DNA from: Streptomyces tauricus
GTDB lineage: Bacteria; Actinomycetota; Actinomycetes; Streptomycetales; Streptomycetaceae
NCBI RefSeq assembly: GCF_014650955.1
Contig: NZ_BMVY01000016.1
Location: 117,013 to 181,012, forward strand
Length of the DNA: 64,000 bases
Reading direction: 5' to 3'
The notes beneath the pieces are model-generated. The model had not been told where the DNA came from. It ran no database searches and worked only from the letters and a program-made list of their open reading frames with translations. Made by a program: the position numbers and the translations under genes. How positions within the stretch are numbered: position 1 is the stretch's first letter; every line of letters begins with the position of its first letter. This document shows, one piece after another, positions 16,078 to 24,893 of this stretch.

Positions 16078-17882
16078 GCCGTACGGGCAAGAAGCCGCAG
16101 CCGAAGAAGGACCTGGCGGCCGAGGCGTTCGCCGAGGGAATGCGGCTGGTGCGCGCCAACCGCGCGCTGGCCGCCATCGGCTTCAGCGTCTGCCGCCAGG
16201 AGGACTGCGAGGCGTCGCCCCGCGAGGGGCTCGTACGCGTCGACTCCGACGGAGTGCTGCACGTCCATCCCGGCCGCCGGGCCCACCCCGCCGAATGGGC
16301 CTGGGACCTCGCGCACGGCGCCCTCCACCTCGGCTTCGGACACGTCCAGGCGCAGAAGACCGTACGGGAGCAGCCCGACCGCTTCGACCTCGCCGCGCGC
16401 TGCGTCGTCGTCAACCGCTTCCTGCTCGGCTTCCCCATCGGTCTGACCCCCGCGGACCTGCCCGGGTCGTACCCCGACGGGGACGAGGAGCAGCTCGCCG
16501 CGCGCTGGCGCCGCGACGGCGCCGGTATCCCCGCGGTGTACGAGCGGTGCGGCACGGCGGGCGACGAGCCGGACCAGCTGCTGGTGCCGTGGGACACCTG
16601 GCGGGGAGGGGCCGCGCCCGACTGGCAGCTCGCCTTCGCCCACGCGCTGACACGCACGGTGTCCGCCGCGATGGACATGGCGGGCGGCCGGCGCGAGTCG
16701 ATGCGCGGCGGCATCACCCCGCGGCAGCCGTGGGAGCGGGCCCTGAGCTGGTTCGTGTCCTCCTACCCCCTGCTCGGCGGCATCGCGGCCGGCATCACGC
16801 TCGTCGCGGACGCCGAACTCGCCCACGCGCACGGCATCTCCGTCGCCGCCGTCGACGCGGAGGCCGCCGAGGTCTACATCAACCCGCTGCGGCGGTTCGA
16901 CGACGAGGAGTGGCGGTTCGTCCTCGCCCACGAGATGCTGCACGCCGCGCTGCGCCACGGCGACCGCTGCGGCGTCCGTGACCCGTACCTCTTCAATGTC
17001 GCCTGCGACTACGTCATCAACTCCTGGCTGGTCGAGATGCAGGTCGGCGTGATGCCCGAAGGGCTGCTGTACGACCAGGAGTTGAAGGACCTCTCCGCCG
17101 AGGAGGTCTACGACCGGCTCGCCACCGACCTGCGCCGCCACCGACGCCTCGCCACCCTGCGCGGCAAAGGTGTGGGAGACATCCTCGGCGGCCCCCTCGG
17201 CTCACCCCGCGACTACGTCGACCTCGACGAGTTCTACCGGCGCGGCCTCGCCGGGGGCCTGGACCTGCACCAGCGGCAGGAACGCGGCTACCTGCCCGGC
17301 GGCCTCGTCGAGGACATCCGCGCGCTCAGCCATCCGCCGCTGCCGTGGGACGCCCAACTCGCGCGCTGGTTCGACGAGTTCGTACCGCGCCCCGAACCGC
17401 TGCGCACCTACGCCCGCCCGTCCCGCCGGCAGGCCGCCACCCCGGACATCCCGCGCGCCGGACGGTACTTCCCGCCCGAGGAGATCGCCCGCTGCACGTT
17501 CGGCGTGGTCCTCGACACCTCCGGCTCCATGGACCGCACCCTGCTCGGCAAGGCACTGGGCGCGATCGCCTCGTACGCCGAGGCCAGGGACGTACCGGCG
17601 GCGCGGGTCGTGTTCTGCGACGCGGCACCGCACGACGCGGGCTTCGTCCCGGTCACGGAGATCGCGGGCCGGATACGTGTCCATGGCCGGGGCGGCACCG
17701 TCCTGCAGCCCGGCGTCGATCTCCTGCACCGGGCGAAGGACTTCCCGCCGGCCGCCCCGGTCCTGATCATCACGGACGGCTGGTGCGACGTGCTGCGGGT
17801 CCGCCGCGAGCACGCCTACCTGATTCCGCAGGGCGCGTCCCTGCCGTTCACCGCGCGGGGGCCGGTCTTTCGCGTGCGCTGA
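16074..17882 (+). CDS. DUF2201-type putative metallopeptidase with C-terminal VWA-like domain
   Basis: A 602-residue protein. The central part carries a zinc-peptidase-type helix AHEMLHAALRHGDR (HExxH at about 286-290), and an earlier histidine-rich stretch WDLAHGALHLGFGH may be a degenerate counterpart. Residues about 470-602 are a VWA-like domain with the metal-ion site DTSGSMD (about 481). This is the DUF2201 architecture. The GTGA overlap with the MoxR ATPase indicates a two-component machine in which the ATPase remodels or delivers the VWA partner. Its target is not evident. Confidence 0.87.
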   Translation: MSRTGKKPQPKKDLAAEAFAEGMRLVRANRALAAIGFSVCRQEDCEASPREGLVRVDSDGVLHVHPGRRAHPAEWAWDLAHGALHLGFGHVQAQKTVREQPDRFDLAARCVVVNRFLLGFPIGLTPADLPGSYPDGDEEQLAARWRRDGAGIPAVYERCGTAGDEPDQLLVPWDTWRGGAAPDWQLAFAHALTRTVSAAMDMAGGRRESMRGGITPRQPWERALSWFVSSYPLLGGIAAGITLVADAELAHAHGISVAAVDAEAAEVYINPLRRFDDEEWRFVLAHEMLHAALRHGDRCGVRDPYLFNVACDYVINSWLVEMQVGVMPEGLLYDQELKDLSAEEVYDRLATDLRRHRRLATLRGKGVGDILGGPLGSPRDYVDLDEFYRRGLAGGLDLHQRQERGYLPGGLVEDIRALSHPPLPWDAQLARWFDEFVPRPEPLRTYARPSRRQAATPDIPRAGRYFPPEEIARCTFGVVLDTSGSMDRTLLGKALGAIASYAEARDVPAARVVFCDAAPHDAGFVPVTEIAGRIRVHGRGGTVLQPGVDLLHRAKDFPPAAPVLIITDGWCDVLRVRREHAYLIPQGASLPFTARGPVFRVR

Positions 17883-17956
17883 GCCCGGCGGTGACCCGAG
17901 TGTGATCGGATGGTGCCACGGACCCGGAACCGGGACCTCGTCGAAAGGGAATCATC

Positions 17957-18382
17957 GTGGCAACAACGCGCTCCGCACACACCGTCTGGGAAGGCAACCT
18001 GCTCGAGGGCAACGGCGTCGTCACCTTCGACTCCTCCGGCATCGGCGAGCAGCCGGTGTCGTGGCCGTCGCGCTCCGAGAAGGCGAACGGCAAGACCAGC
18101 CCGGAGGAGCTGATCGCCGCCGCCCACTCCAGCTGCTTCTCCATGGCGCTCTCGCACGGCCTCGCCGGCGCCGGCACCCCGCCCACCAAGCTCACCACCT
18201 CCGCGGACGTCACGTTCCAGCCGGGTGAGGGCATCACGGGCATCCACCTCACCGTGGAGGGCACCGTGCCGGGCCTCGACGACGACGCCTTCACCGCCGC
18301 CGCCGAGGACGCCAAGAAGAACTGCCCGGTCAGCCAGGCGCTGACGGGCACGACGATCACGCTGACGGCGAAGCTCGCCTGA
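17957..18382 (+). CDS. OsmC/Ohr-family peroxiredoxin
   Basis: A 141-residue OsmC-family protein, thiol-dependent reduction of (organic) hydroperoxides in the cytoplasm. The two redox cysteines are present: C60 in AAHSSCFSMALS and C123 in KKNCPVSQAL. The N-terminal WEGNLLEGNGVVTFDSSG and the charged SEKANGKTSPEELIA segment match the OsmC branch rather than Ohr. GTG 17957 is preceded by GAAAGGGA at a normal distance. A strong hairpin follows, so it is probably monocistronic. Confidence 0.92.
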   Translation: MATTRSAHTVWEGNLLEGNGVVTFDSSGIGEQPVSWPSRSEKANGKTSPEELIAAAHSSCFSMALSHGLAGAGTPPTKLTTSADVTFQPGEGITGIHLTVEGTVPGLDDDAFTAAAEDAKKNCPVSQALTGTTITLTAKLA

Positions 18383-18411
18383 CACCCCGCCGTTTCGGCA
18401 CACCGCTCTCC

Positions 18412-18448
18412 GACGATGCCGCGCCCCGCGAGGGGGCGCGGCATCGTC
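18412..18448 (+). terminator. Terminator hairpin after osmC
   Basis: Perfect 16-base arms 18412-18427 (gacgatgccgcgcccc) and 18433-18448 enclose a five-base loop, 30 bases past the osmC stop. Confidence 0.85.
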
Positions 18449-18500
18449 ATGTCCGGGGCCGTGTGTCGTCATGTCCCGGGCGGTCCGGGGTACTTGCCCC

Positions 18501-18530
18501 ATTGACAGCGTCGCACTCAAGTTTTGTGAT
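18501..18530 (+). promoter_or_regulatory. Putative heat-shock promoter with HAIR-like HspR operator
   Basis: At 18501-18521 lie attgaca, seven bases (gcgtcgc) and ACTCAAG. The known HspR site (HAIR) is CTTGAGT-N7-ACTCAAG: the right half is perfect, the left half matches 4/7 (TTGA core) and the N7 spacing is exact. The same stretch contains TTGACA (18502-18507) and, 17 bases on, TGTGAT (18525-18530), a plausible vegetative -35/-10 pair. The operator would cover the polymerase site. This is inference from sequence alone. Confidence 0.6.
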
Positions 18531-18551
18531 GGAACGCGGTGATGGAACGCG
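18526..18551 (+). repeat. Perfect 13-bp tandem duplication in the dnaK leader
   Basis: gtgatggaacgcg occurs at 18526-18538 and again at 18539-18551 without change, just downstream of the putative -10. It may be a regulatory duplication or replication slippage. Confidence 0.8.
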
Positions 18552-18578
18552 GCAAGACCTGGGCGGAAGGGGACGGAC

Positions 18579-20492
18579 ATGGCACGTGCGGTCGGGATCG
18601 ACCTCGGCACCACGAACTCGGTGATCGCCGTACTGGAAGGGGGTGAGCCCACGGTCGTCGCCAACGCCGAGGGCGCGCGTACGACCCCCTCGGTGGTGGC
18701 GTTCGCCAAGAACGGGGAGGTGCTGGTCGGAGAGGTCGCCAAACGGCAGGCCGTGACGAACATCGAGCGCACCGCGCGCTCCGTCAAACGCCATATGGGG
18801 GACCCGGCCTGGCGGTTCCCCGGCAGTGACGGCGGCACGATCGACGGCACCCGCTACCGCGCGCAGGAACTCTCCGCGCGCGTGCTGCAGAAACTGAAGC
18901 GGGACGCCGAGGCGTATCTCGGCGAGGACGTCACGGAAGCCGTGATCACCGTGCCCGCCTACTTCGACGACACCCAGCGCCAGGCCACCAAGGAGGCCGG
19001 TGAGATCGCCGGCCTGAGCGTGCTGCGGATCATCAACGAGCCGACGGCCGCGGCCCTCGCGTACGGGCTCGACCGGGGTGAGGAGCAGACCGTCCTCGTC
19101 TTCGACCTGGGCGGCGGCACGTTCGACGTCTCCCTGCTGGAGATCGGCGACGGAGTCATCGAGGTCAAGGCCACCAACGGCGACACCCAACTGGGCGGCG
19201 ACGACTGGGACCAGCGGGTCGTCGAGCACCTCGTCAAACGCTTCAAGGGCCAGTACGGCATCGACCTCGCCCAGGACAAGATGGCCCTCCAGCGGCTGCG
19301 GGAGGGCGCGGAGAAGGCCAAGATCGAGCTGTCCTCGTCGACCGAGACGACCATCAACCTGCCCTACATCACCGCGACCGGTGACGGCCCGCTGCACCTC
19401 GACGAGAAGCTGACACGCGCCCAGTTCCAGGAGCTGACCGCCGACCTCCTCGAACGCTGCAAGGCCCCCTTCCATCAGGCGGTCAAGGACGCCGGGGTGA
19501 AGCTCTCCGCGGTCGACCACGTCATCCTCGTCGGCGGCTCCACCCGGATGCCCGCGGTGACCGAGGTGGTCAAGGAACTCACCGGCAAGGACCCGCACAA
19601 GGGCGTCAACCCGGACGAGGTCGTGGCCCTCGGCGCGGCGCTCCAGGCGGGTGTCATCCGCGGCGACGTGAAGGACGTCCTGCTCCTCGACGTCACCCCG
19701 CTGTCCCTGGGCATCGAGACCAAGGGCGGCATCATGACCAAGCTCATCGAGCGCAACACGACCATTCCCACCCGGCGTTCGGAGATCTTCACCACCGCCA
19801 CGGACAACCAGCCGTCCGTCGGCATCCAGGTCTTCCAGGGCGAGCGCGACATCGCCGCCTACAACAAGAAACTGGGTGTCTTCGACCTCACCGGGCTGCC
19901 GCCGTCGCCGCGCGGGCTGCCGCAGATCGAGGTCGCCTTCGACATCGACGCCAACGGGATCATGCATGTCTCGGCGAAGGACCTCGCCACGGGCCGCGAG
20001 CAGAAGATGACCGTCACGGGCGGCTCCGCGCTCGCCAAGGACGACATCGACCGCATGATGCGCGAGGCCGAGCAGTACGCCGACGAGGACCGCAAACGCC
20101 GCGAGGCCGCCGAGACCCGTAACCAGGCCGAGCAGCTCGTCTACCAGACGGAGAAGTTCATCCGGGACAACGAGGAGCGGATTCCGGCCGACATCAGGAC
20201 GGAGGTCGAGACCGCGATCGCCGAGCTGCAGGCCCTCCTGAACGACCGGGACGGCAGCACCGACACGAACACCCTGCGCACGGGTGCCGAGAAGCTCGCC
20301 ACCGTCAGCCAGAAGATGGGGCAGGCCATGTACGCCCAGGCCCAGCAGTCACCCCCGCAGGACGAGCCGGGCACCGAGCAGTCCCGGCCGGCCGAGGAGG
20401 ATGGCGTGGTCGACGCGGAGATAGTCGACGAGGAACGCGAGGCCAGGTCCGGCGGACCCGAGGGCGACGGCCGGAAGGACACCCCGACCTGA
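18579..20492 (+). CDS. dnaK: DnaK-family Hsp70 chaperone, solitary paralogue
   Basis: A full-length 637-residue Hsp70. The ATPase domain has GIDLGTTNSV, VFDLGGGTFDVSLLEIGDG and VGGSTRMPAV. The substrate domain has DVTPLSLGIETKGGIMTKLI and the interdomain linker DVLLLDV. The C-terminus ends with EEDGVVDAEIVDEE, the typical bacterial EEVD-like acidic tail region, plus extra residues. No grpE, dnaJ or hspR follows, unlike the main Streptomyces dnaK operon, so this is probably a second copy (dnaK2). GGAAGGGGA lies before ATG 18579. The leader carries a HAIR-like operator, implying HspR control. Confidence 0.95.
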   Translation: MARAVGIDLGTTNSVIAVLEGGEPTVVANAEGARTTPSVVAFAKNGEVLVGEVAKRQAVTNIERTARSVKRHMGDPAWRFPGSDGGTIDGTRYRAQELSARVLQKLKRDAEAYLGEDVTEAVITVPAYFDDTQRQATKEAGEIAGLSVLRIINEPTAAALAYGLDRGEEQTVLVFDLGGGTFDVSLLEIGDGVIEVKATNGDTQLGGDDWDQRVVEHLVKRFKGQYGIDLAQDKMALQRLREGAEKAKIELSSSTETTINLPYITATGDGPLHLDEKLTRAQFQELTADLLERCKAPFHQAVKDAGVKLSAVDHVILVGGSTRMPAVTEVVKELTGKDPHKGVNPDEVVALGAALQAGVIRGDVKDVLLLDVTPLSLGIETKGGIMTKLIERNTTIPTRRSEIFTTATDNQPSVGIQVFQGERDIAAYNKKLGVFDLTGLPPSPRGLPQIEVAFDIDANGIMHVSAKDLATGREQKMTVTGGSALAKDDIDRMMREAEQYADEDRKRREAAETRNQAEQLVYQTEKFIRDNEERIPADIRTEVETAIAELQALLNDRDGSTDTNTLRTGAEKLATVSQKMGQAMYAQAQQSPPQDEPGTEQSRPAEEDGVVDAEIVDEEREARSGGPEGDGRKDTPT

Positions 20493-20676
20493 GCGACCCG
20501 ATCACCGGCGACGGCACCGGCGACAGTGTGGACGCTCACCGCTACCACCCAGGGTCACGGGACATCGCGCCCCACTCCCACCCCCTGGGTGCGCGGGGCA
20601 CCGCGCACCCAGCCGTCGGCAACCGTCAGCCGGCAACCGACCGCAAGCCCTCGAACCCTCCCGTGGACGGAGCCGC

Positions 20677-21540
20677 TCAGAAATCCGCCCGGCGCTCCAG
20701 GATCAGTTCCCTGGTCCGCTGGGCGGACGCCGCACCCGTGGCCATATGGTCCAGCACCTCCAGATGCGCGGCCACCTCCTTGCGGGAGTCCAGATACAGC
20801 GCCCCGGTCAGATACTCCGTGTACACCATGTCCGGCAACTCCGGCTCCGCGAACCGGAACAGCACGAAGGGCGCGTACGTCCCCGGGTGCGGCCCGGCCG
20901 AGAACTCGGCGATCTGCAACGTGATGTGGTCGTTCTCGACGACCGCCAGGAGATGGTCCAGCTGGTCCGCCATCACCTCGGAGCGGATACTGACCGGCCG
21001 CTGCAGGACCGTTTCCTCCATGATCACCCACAGATGCGGCGGACGTTCCCCCGTGAGCAGTTTCTGCCGGGCCATCCGCAGGGACACATGGCGTTCGATC
21101 TCCTCGGTCCCCGTCTGCCCGACCGTGCCCGCCTCCAGGACGGCACGGGCGTAGTCCTCGGTCTGCAACAGCCCCGGCACGAAGTGCGGCTCGTACGACC
21201 GGATGATCGAGGCGGCGCCCTCCAGACTCACGTACAGGCTGAACCAGTCCGGCAGGACGTCGTGGAAGCGCTGCCACCAGCCGGGTTCGTTCGCCTCCTC
21301 CACCAGCCGGACGAAGCCCGCCGTCTCCTCGTCGCCCACTCCGTACGTCGACAGGAGCACCTGCACGTACGGGATCTTCAGGGCGACCTCGGCCATCTCC
21401 ATCCGCCGGACGGTCGCGGGCGCCACCCGCAGGATCCGCGCTGCCTCGTCCCGCTTCAGGCCGGACGCCTCGCGCAGTTCCTGGAGCCGTCGGCCCAGCA
21501 CCACTTGCCCCACGGTCGGCGCAGGCCGCCTCTCACTCAC
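20677..21540 (-). CDS. XRE-family regulator with DUF5753 domain
   Basis: A 287-residue protein of the abundant Streptomyces HTH_31/DUF5753 type. Residues about 10-65 are the XRE helix-turn-helix (LRELREASG-like LQELREASGLKRDEAARIL, APATVRRMEMAEV). The rest is the DUF5753 domain with SYEPHFVPGLLQTEDYARAV and the conserved PSIRSEVM-like VSIRSEVMADQLDHLL. GTG 21540 is chosen for GGGGAGG six bases upstream; the reading frame is open further up to 21615. These genes usually have a small DUF397 gene downstream, and none is visible here. The control target is unknown. Confidence 0.88.
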   Translation of the reverse strand: MSERRPAPTVGQVVLGRRLQELREASGLKRDEAARILRVAPATVRRMEMAEVALKIPYVQVLLSTYGVGDEETAGFVRLVEEANEPGWWQRFHDVLPDWFSLYVSLEGAASIIRSYEPHFVPGLLQTEDYARAVLEAGTVGQTGTEEIERHVSLRMARQKLLTGERPPHLWVIMEETVLQRPVSIRSEVMADQLDHLLAVVENDHITLQIAEFSAGPHPGTYAPFVLFRFAEPELPDMVYTEYLTGALYLDSRKEVAAHLEVLDHMATGAASAQRTRELILERRADF

Positions 21541-21765
21541 GCCACGCCTCCCCGAGCCCCGAACATGGCGAGAAGTGTGCCACGTTCCCGCGAAAGCCTC
21601 ACCGGATCCCCTCACTCGGTCCGGTGTGTCGGCATTACGTCCCGGGTAATCGACCGCCCCTCGTGGCGCACGGCATGGTGGTCGTACCGGTTCCCGGGCC
21701 GGCGCACTCCGGTCCGGGAACCGGGCCCCGCAGCCGGAACCGACCTCGACGGAGGGTGATCCGCC

Positions 21766-22185
21766 ATGTCCGCAGCCCAGCTCGCCGTACTCGCCCGCAC
21801 CACCGAACCGCAGACGATGCTGCGCCGCTTCCTGGCCCTCGACGCGGCGGTGACCGGCGCGAACGGCCTCGCCTACCTCGCCGCTTCCGGCCCGCTGGGC
21901 CGGCTGCTCGGCGTCGACCAGGGTTTGCTGCTCGCCCTCGGCCTGCTCCTGACGGTGTACGCGGCGGCCGTCGCCCTGCTGGCCTCGCGCCCTGCGCCGC
22001 CCGCCCTGCCCGTACGGGCCGTCATCGAGGTCAACCTCGCCTGGGCGGCGCTGAGTCTCGCCGCGCTCGCCCTGTGGCTGTCGCCGAGCACCGCCGGAGC
22101 GGTGTGGATCCCGGTGCAGGCGCTGACCGTGGCGGCGTTCGCGCTCGTGCAGTACGCGGCGCTGCGGGCCCGCCGACAGAAATGA
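21766..22185 (+). CDS. Small integral membrane protein, four predicted helices
   Basis: A 139-residue hydrophobic protein without a recognised family. Four membrane segments can be seen: LALDAAVTGANGLAYLAASG, LLLALGLLLTVYAAAVALLA, AVIEVNLAWAALSLAALALW and VWIPVQALTVAAFALVQYAA. A basic tail (RARRQK) probably lies in the cytoplasm. ATG 21766 follows GGAGGG by 11 bases. It ends eight bases before the convergent XRE regulator gene. Confidence 0.7.
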   Translation: MSAAQLAVLARTTEPQTMLRRFLALDAAVTGANGLAYLAASGPLGRLLGVDQGLLLALGLLLTVYAAAVALLASRPAPPALPVRAVIEVNLAWAALSLAALALWLSPSTAGAVWIPVQALTVAAFALVQYAALRARRQK

Positions 22186-22192
22186 CGATCCG

Positions 22193-23086
22193 TCAGGACA
22201 TCAGCGAGTGAAGGTACTTCACCGTCGCCGGGTCGGCCGGGAGCAGCGTCTCGATGGCCAGCTCGGCGACGGTCACGTCCATCGGCGTGTTGAACGTGGA
22301 GATGGACGAGATGAAGGACAGCATCCGCCCGTCGTGCTCGATCAGCATCGGCAGCGCGAAGTAGGGGACCGGTTCCGACGGCTCCTCGTCGAGCACCGCG
22401 TCCCCCGCGGGGGAACCGGGTGCCGCGGACGGGGCGGCGGGCGGCGCCGGATAGGCGGCCACCTCCTCGTACAGCGCGCGCAGTGGCTGTGAGCGGCGCA
22501 GGGCGATGTCCCGTTCCATCTGGGCCAGCAGATGGCCGCGCCACTCGCGCAGATTGCGGATCCTGGGCGCCAGGCCCTCGGGGTGGAGTGTCAGCCGCAT
22601 CGCGTTCAGCGGAGGTTCGAGCAGGTGCTCGGGGACGCTGCCGAGCAGCATCAGGATGCCCCGGTTGGCGGCCACCACGTTGTACGTGGCGTCCACGACC
22701 AGTGCCGGATAGGGCTCATAGCCCTGGATCAGCCGCTCCACCCCCTCCCGCAGCGCGTCCAGCGCCGGATCGTCCAGCGGGGTCTCCGGGTAGTGCGGCG
22801 CGTAACCGGCCGCCAGCAGCAGGGAGTTGCGGTCCCGCACGGGTACGTCCAGGTGCTCGGCGAGCCGCAGCACCATCTCCTCGCTCGGCCGGGAGCGGCC
22901 CGTCTCGATGAAGCTGATGTGCCGCGCCGAGGACCCCGCCCGCAACGCCAGCTCCAGCTGACTCACCCGGCGCTGCTCCCGCCAGCCGCGCAACAGCGGA
23001 CCGACTCCCTTGTCGGCGGCGGGGGCACTGCCCCGCGCACCGGCGGACACGCTGACGGACCCGGAGGTGTACGCGGCGCTGGTCAT
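22193..23086 (-). CDS. XRE-family regulator with MmyB-like ligand-binding domain
   Basis: A 297-residue regulator. The helix-turn-helix (LLRGWREQRRVSQLELALRA, SSARHISFIETGRSRPSEEM) is at about residues 30-85. The C-terminal MmyB-like PAS-type domain has PALVVDATYNVVAANRGILM and TLHPEGLAPRIRNLREWR. An Ala/Pro-rich insertion (PAPPAAPSAAPGSPAG) sits before the last strands. Members of this group often control neighbouring oxidoreductase genes and may bind a fatty-acid-like ligand. It is divergent from the pterin dehydratase gene (154-base gap), a possible target. Confidence 0.87.
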   Translation of the reverse strand: MTSAAYTSGSVSVSAGARGSAPAADKGVGPLLRGWREQRRVSQLELALRAGSSARHISFIETGRSRPSEEMVLRLAEHLDVPVRDRNSLLLAAGYAPHYPETPLDDPALDALREGVERLIQGYEPYPALVVDATYNVVAANRGILMLLGSVPEHLLEPPLNAMRLTLHPEGLAPRIRNLREWRGHLLAQMERDIALRRSQPLRALYEEVAAYPAPPAAPSAAPGSPAGDAVLDEEPSEPVPYFALPMLIEHDGRMLSFISSISTFNTPMDVTVAELAIETLLPADPATVKYLHSLMS

Positions 23087-23240
23087 GCCCCGACCGTAGT
23101 CGATGCGCCCGCGCCGGTCGATGTGCGCCCATGAGGCCGAATGCCGCCTTCGTCGCCTGCCGGGACCCGCCTGACCAGGGACGGGAGAGCGGGACTGTGG
23201 CACGCTGAGCAGATCCGGACACCATCGAAGGAGCGCGATC

Positions 23241-23546
23241 ATGCCCCTTGAACCGCTGTCGCAGAAGGACGTCGAGGACCGGCTCACGGAACTGCCCGGC
23301 TGGTCCCTGGACGGGGACAGCCTCACCCGCTCCTACCGGCTGGCCTCGCACTTCGCGGCGGCCGCCCTGGTCGTGCACATCGCCCAGGTGCAGGAGGAAC
23401 TGGACCACCACTCCGACCTCACGCTCGGCCACCACACCGTCCTGCTCACCGTGAACACGCACAGCGTGGGCGGCGCCGTCACCGAGAAGGACTTCGAGCT
23501 GGCCGGCCGGGTGGAGGAGCTGAGCAGCGGGCACGGCGCGCGGTGA
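23241..23546 (+). CDS. 4a-hydroxytetrahydrobiopterin dehydratase (PCD/DCoH)
   Basis: A 101-residue protein of the pterin-4a-carbinolamine dehydratase family, which regenerates dihydropterin after aromatic hydroxylation. The core DHHSDLTLGHHTVLLTVNTH and GGAVTEKDFELA match the family signature, though HHP is replaced by HHS. GAAGGAG lies eight bases before ATG 23241. It overlaps the following methyltransferase start by four bases. No pterin-dependent hydroxylase is next to it, so the physiological substrate is uncertain. Confidence 0.9.
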   Translation: MPLEPLSQKDVEDRLTELPGWSLDGDSLTRSYRLASHFAAAALVVHIAQVQEELDHHSDLTLGHHTVLLTVNTHSVGGAVTEKDFELAGRVEELSSGHGAR

Positions 23547-24295
23547 GCACACTGGTCTTCGACTACGACGAGGAGGCCGAGCGCTACGACGCGCTACGGG
23601 GCGGCGAAGCCCGTGCCGAGGCCGCCGCCGACGCCGTCCTCGGGCTGCTCCCCGACGCCACCGGCACCCTCCTGGATGTCGCCTGCGGCACCGGCACCGT
23701 GACCCGCCGCCTCCTCGCGGCCGGTCTCGACGTGACGGGCGCCGACGCCGCGTACGGCATGCTGAGCAGGGCCGCCGAGCGGGTGCCGGGCCGTGTCGTA
23801 CTCGCCGACGCCCGCCAACTCCCCTTTCCCGACGGCTCGTTCGACGCCGTGTCGGCGATCTGGCTGCTGCACCTCCTCGACGACGCGGAACGGGTCGTCG
23901 CCGAGGCGGCCCGGGTGCTGCGCCCCGGTGGCGTCCTCGTCACGACCGTCGACAAGGCGGCCTCGCACGACGTGGGCAGCGACATCGACGCCGTGATGGC
24001 ACCGCGTCCCCGCCGCGCCGCCCGGGACCGCGCCGACCTCGTGGCCTCGTACGCGGGCAGGCACGCACTGCTCCCGGCGGGACGGGCGGGCTTCCGCGGC
24101 CGGGGTCAGGGCCGGACCCCGCTGCGGGCGGCGGCCGACGTGCGCCGCGGCTGGTACACACTGCTGCCGCCCGGCGAACCGCTCACCGAGCAGCTCGCGT
24201 CCCGCCTCGAACAGTTACCTGACCAGCATGTCCCGCGCCCGGAACCGGAGTTCAAACTGCGCGCGTTCCGGAAACCGGCCCCGCCGCCCTCGTAG
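23543..24295 (+). CDS. Class I SAM-dependent methyltransferase with a TTA codon
   Basis: A 250-residue Methyltransf_11 protein. Motif I is LLDVACGTGTVTRRLL, acidic loop GADAAYGML, motif II FPDGSFDAVSAIWLLHLL and motif III VLRPGGVLVTT. The C-terminal half is basic and less conserved. Translation is coupled to the pterin dehydratase by a GTGA overlap. Codon 225 (24215-24217) is TTA for leucine, the only in-frame TTA I found among the genes of this window. In Streptomyces such genes need the bldA tRNA and are expressed mainly in differentiating cultures. Confidence 0.85.
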   Translation: MSTLVFDYDEEAERYDALRGGEARAEAAADAVLGLLPDATGTLLDVACGTGTVTRRLLAAGLDVTGADAAYGMLSRAAERVPGRVVLADARQLPFPDGSFDAVSAIWLLHLLDDAERVVAEAARVLRPGGVLVTTVDKAASHDVGSDIDAVMAPRPRRAARDRADLVASYAGRHALLPAGRAGFRGRGQGRTPLRAAADVRRGWYTLLPPGEPLTEQLASRLEQLPDQHVPRPEPEFKLRAFRKPAPPPS

Positions 24296-24359
24296 CCACA
24301 GCCCCAGCCTCAGTCATGGCCACCGCCACAGGAGCCGGCCGACGGGTGAAGCGCGCTCC

Positions 24360-24875
24360 TCAGCGGTCTCCCGTCGTGCCCTCGGGAAGGCAGTCGGCCA
24401 GGTAGGCGTCGAGGTCGGGTGCGTCGGGCGCCAGCATGTGCCGCACCCAGGCGTCACGCTCGTGCAGGATCGGCGGCAGCTCCCAGACACAGCCGATCCA
24501 CGGCCGGTCCAGGGTGATGAAGTGCGTGGGTACGCGGTCCGGGCAGCCCAGCACGGGCTGGCCGGCCGTGGCGGCCCCGAAGTGCAGGACGTTGTCCCAC
24601 ACCCAGCTGTACGCGTTGAGGTAGGCGCCGTCGTCGCCGCCCCGGTGCAGCACGACGAACGTGGCGGGCGGTGTGCCGTCCGGCTCCGGGAGCAGCTTCG
24701 GCAGCATCGCGTACGCCGCCTCCTCGACGTCGGGCGCGATGCCCGCCGGGTCGGCCGTGACGTGGTAGCGCTTGATCCGCCGGCCCGCCACCTCGATGGG
24801 CGGCGGCACGGTCAGCAGTTTCTCGTGGAAGTTCGCGGGGTCGGCAGGGGCCGTGGAGGTCGTGAGAGGTGCCAT
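24360..24875 (-). CDS. Conserved hypothetical protein, target of adjacent WYL regulator (predicted)
   Basis: A 171-residue soluble protein I do not recognise. It contains PPPIEVAGRRIKRYHVTADP near the N-terminus, PATFVVLHRGGDDGAYLNAY, WVWDNVLHFGAA and DRPWIGCVWELPPILHERDA. There is no signal peptide or membrane helix. Tryptophan/histidine-rich conservation suggests a real enzyme or binding protein. It is divergent from a WYL-domain regulator, with a perfect 27-base operator between the two starts, which is strong evidence that the regulator controls it. Confidence 0.7.
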   Translation of the reverse strand: MAPLTTSTAPADPANFHEKLLTVPPPIEVAGRRIKRYHVTADPAGIAPDVEEAAYAMLPKLLPEPDGTPPATFVVLHRGGDDGAYLNAYSWVWDNVLHFGAATAGQPVLGCPDRVPTHFITLDRPWIGCVWELPPILHERDAWVRHMLAPDAPDLDAYLADCLPEGTTGDR

Positions 24876-24893
24876 GGGAGGAAGCTAGGTCCT

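Noticed and set aside
20493..20676. Possible DUF397 partner gene downstream of the DUF5753 regulator
   Set aside because: No frame in this 184-base gap resembles DUF397; the stretch holds only a degenerate inverted repeat (ccccctgggtgcgcgggg region).
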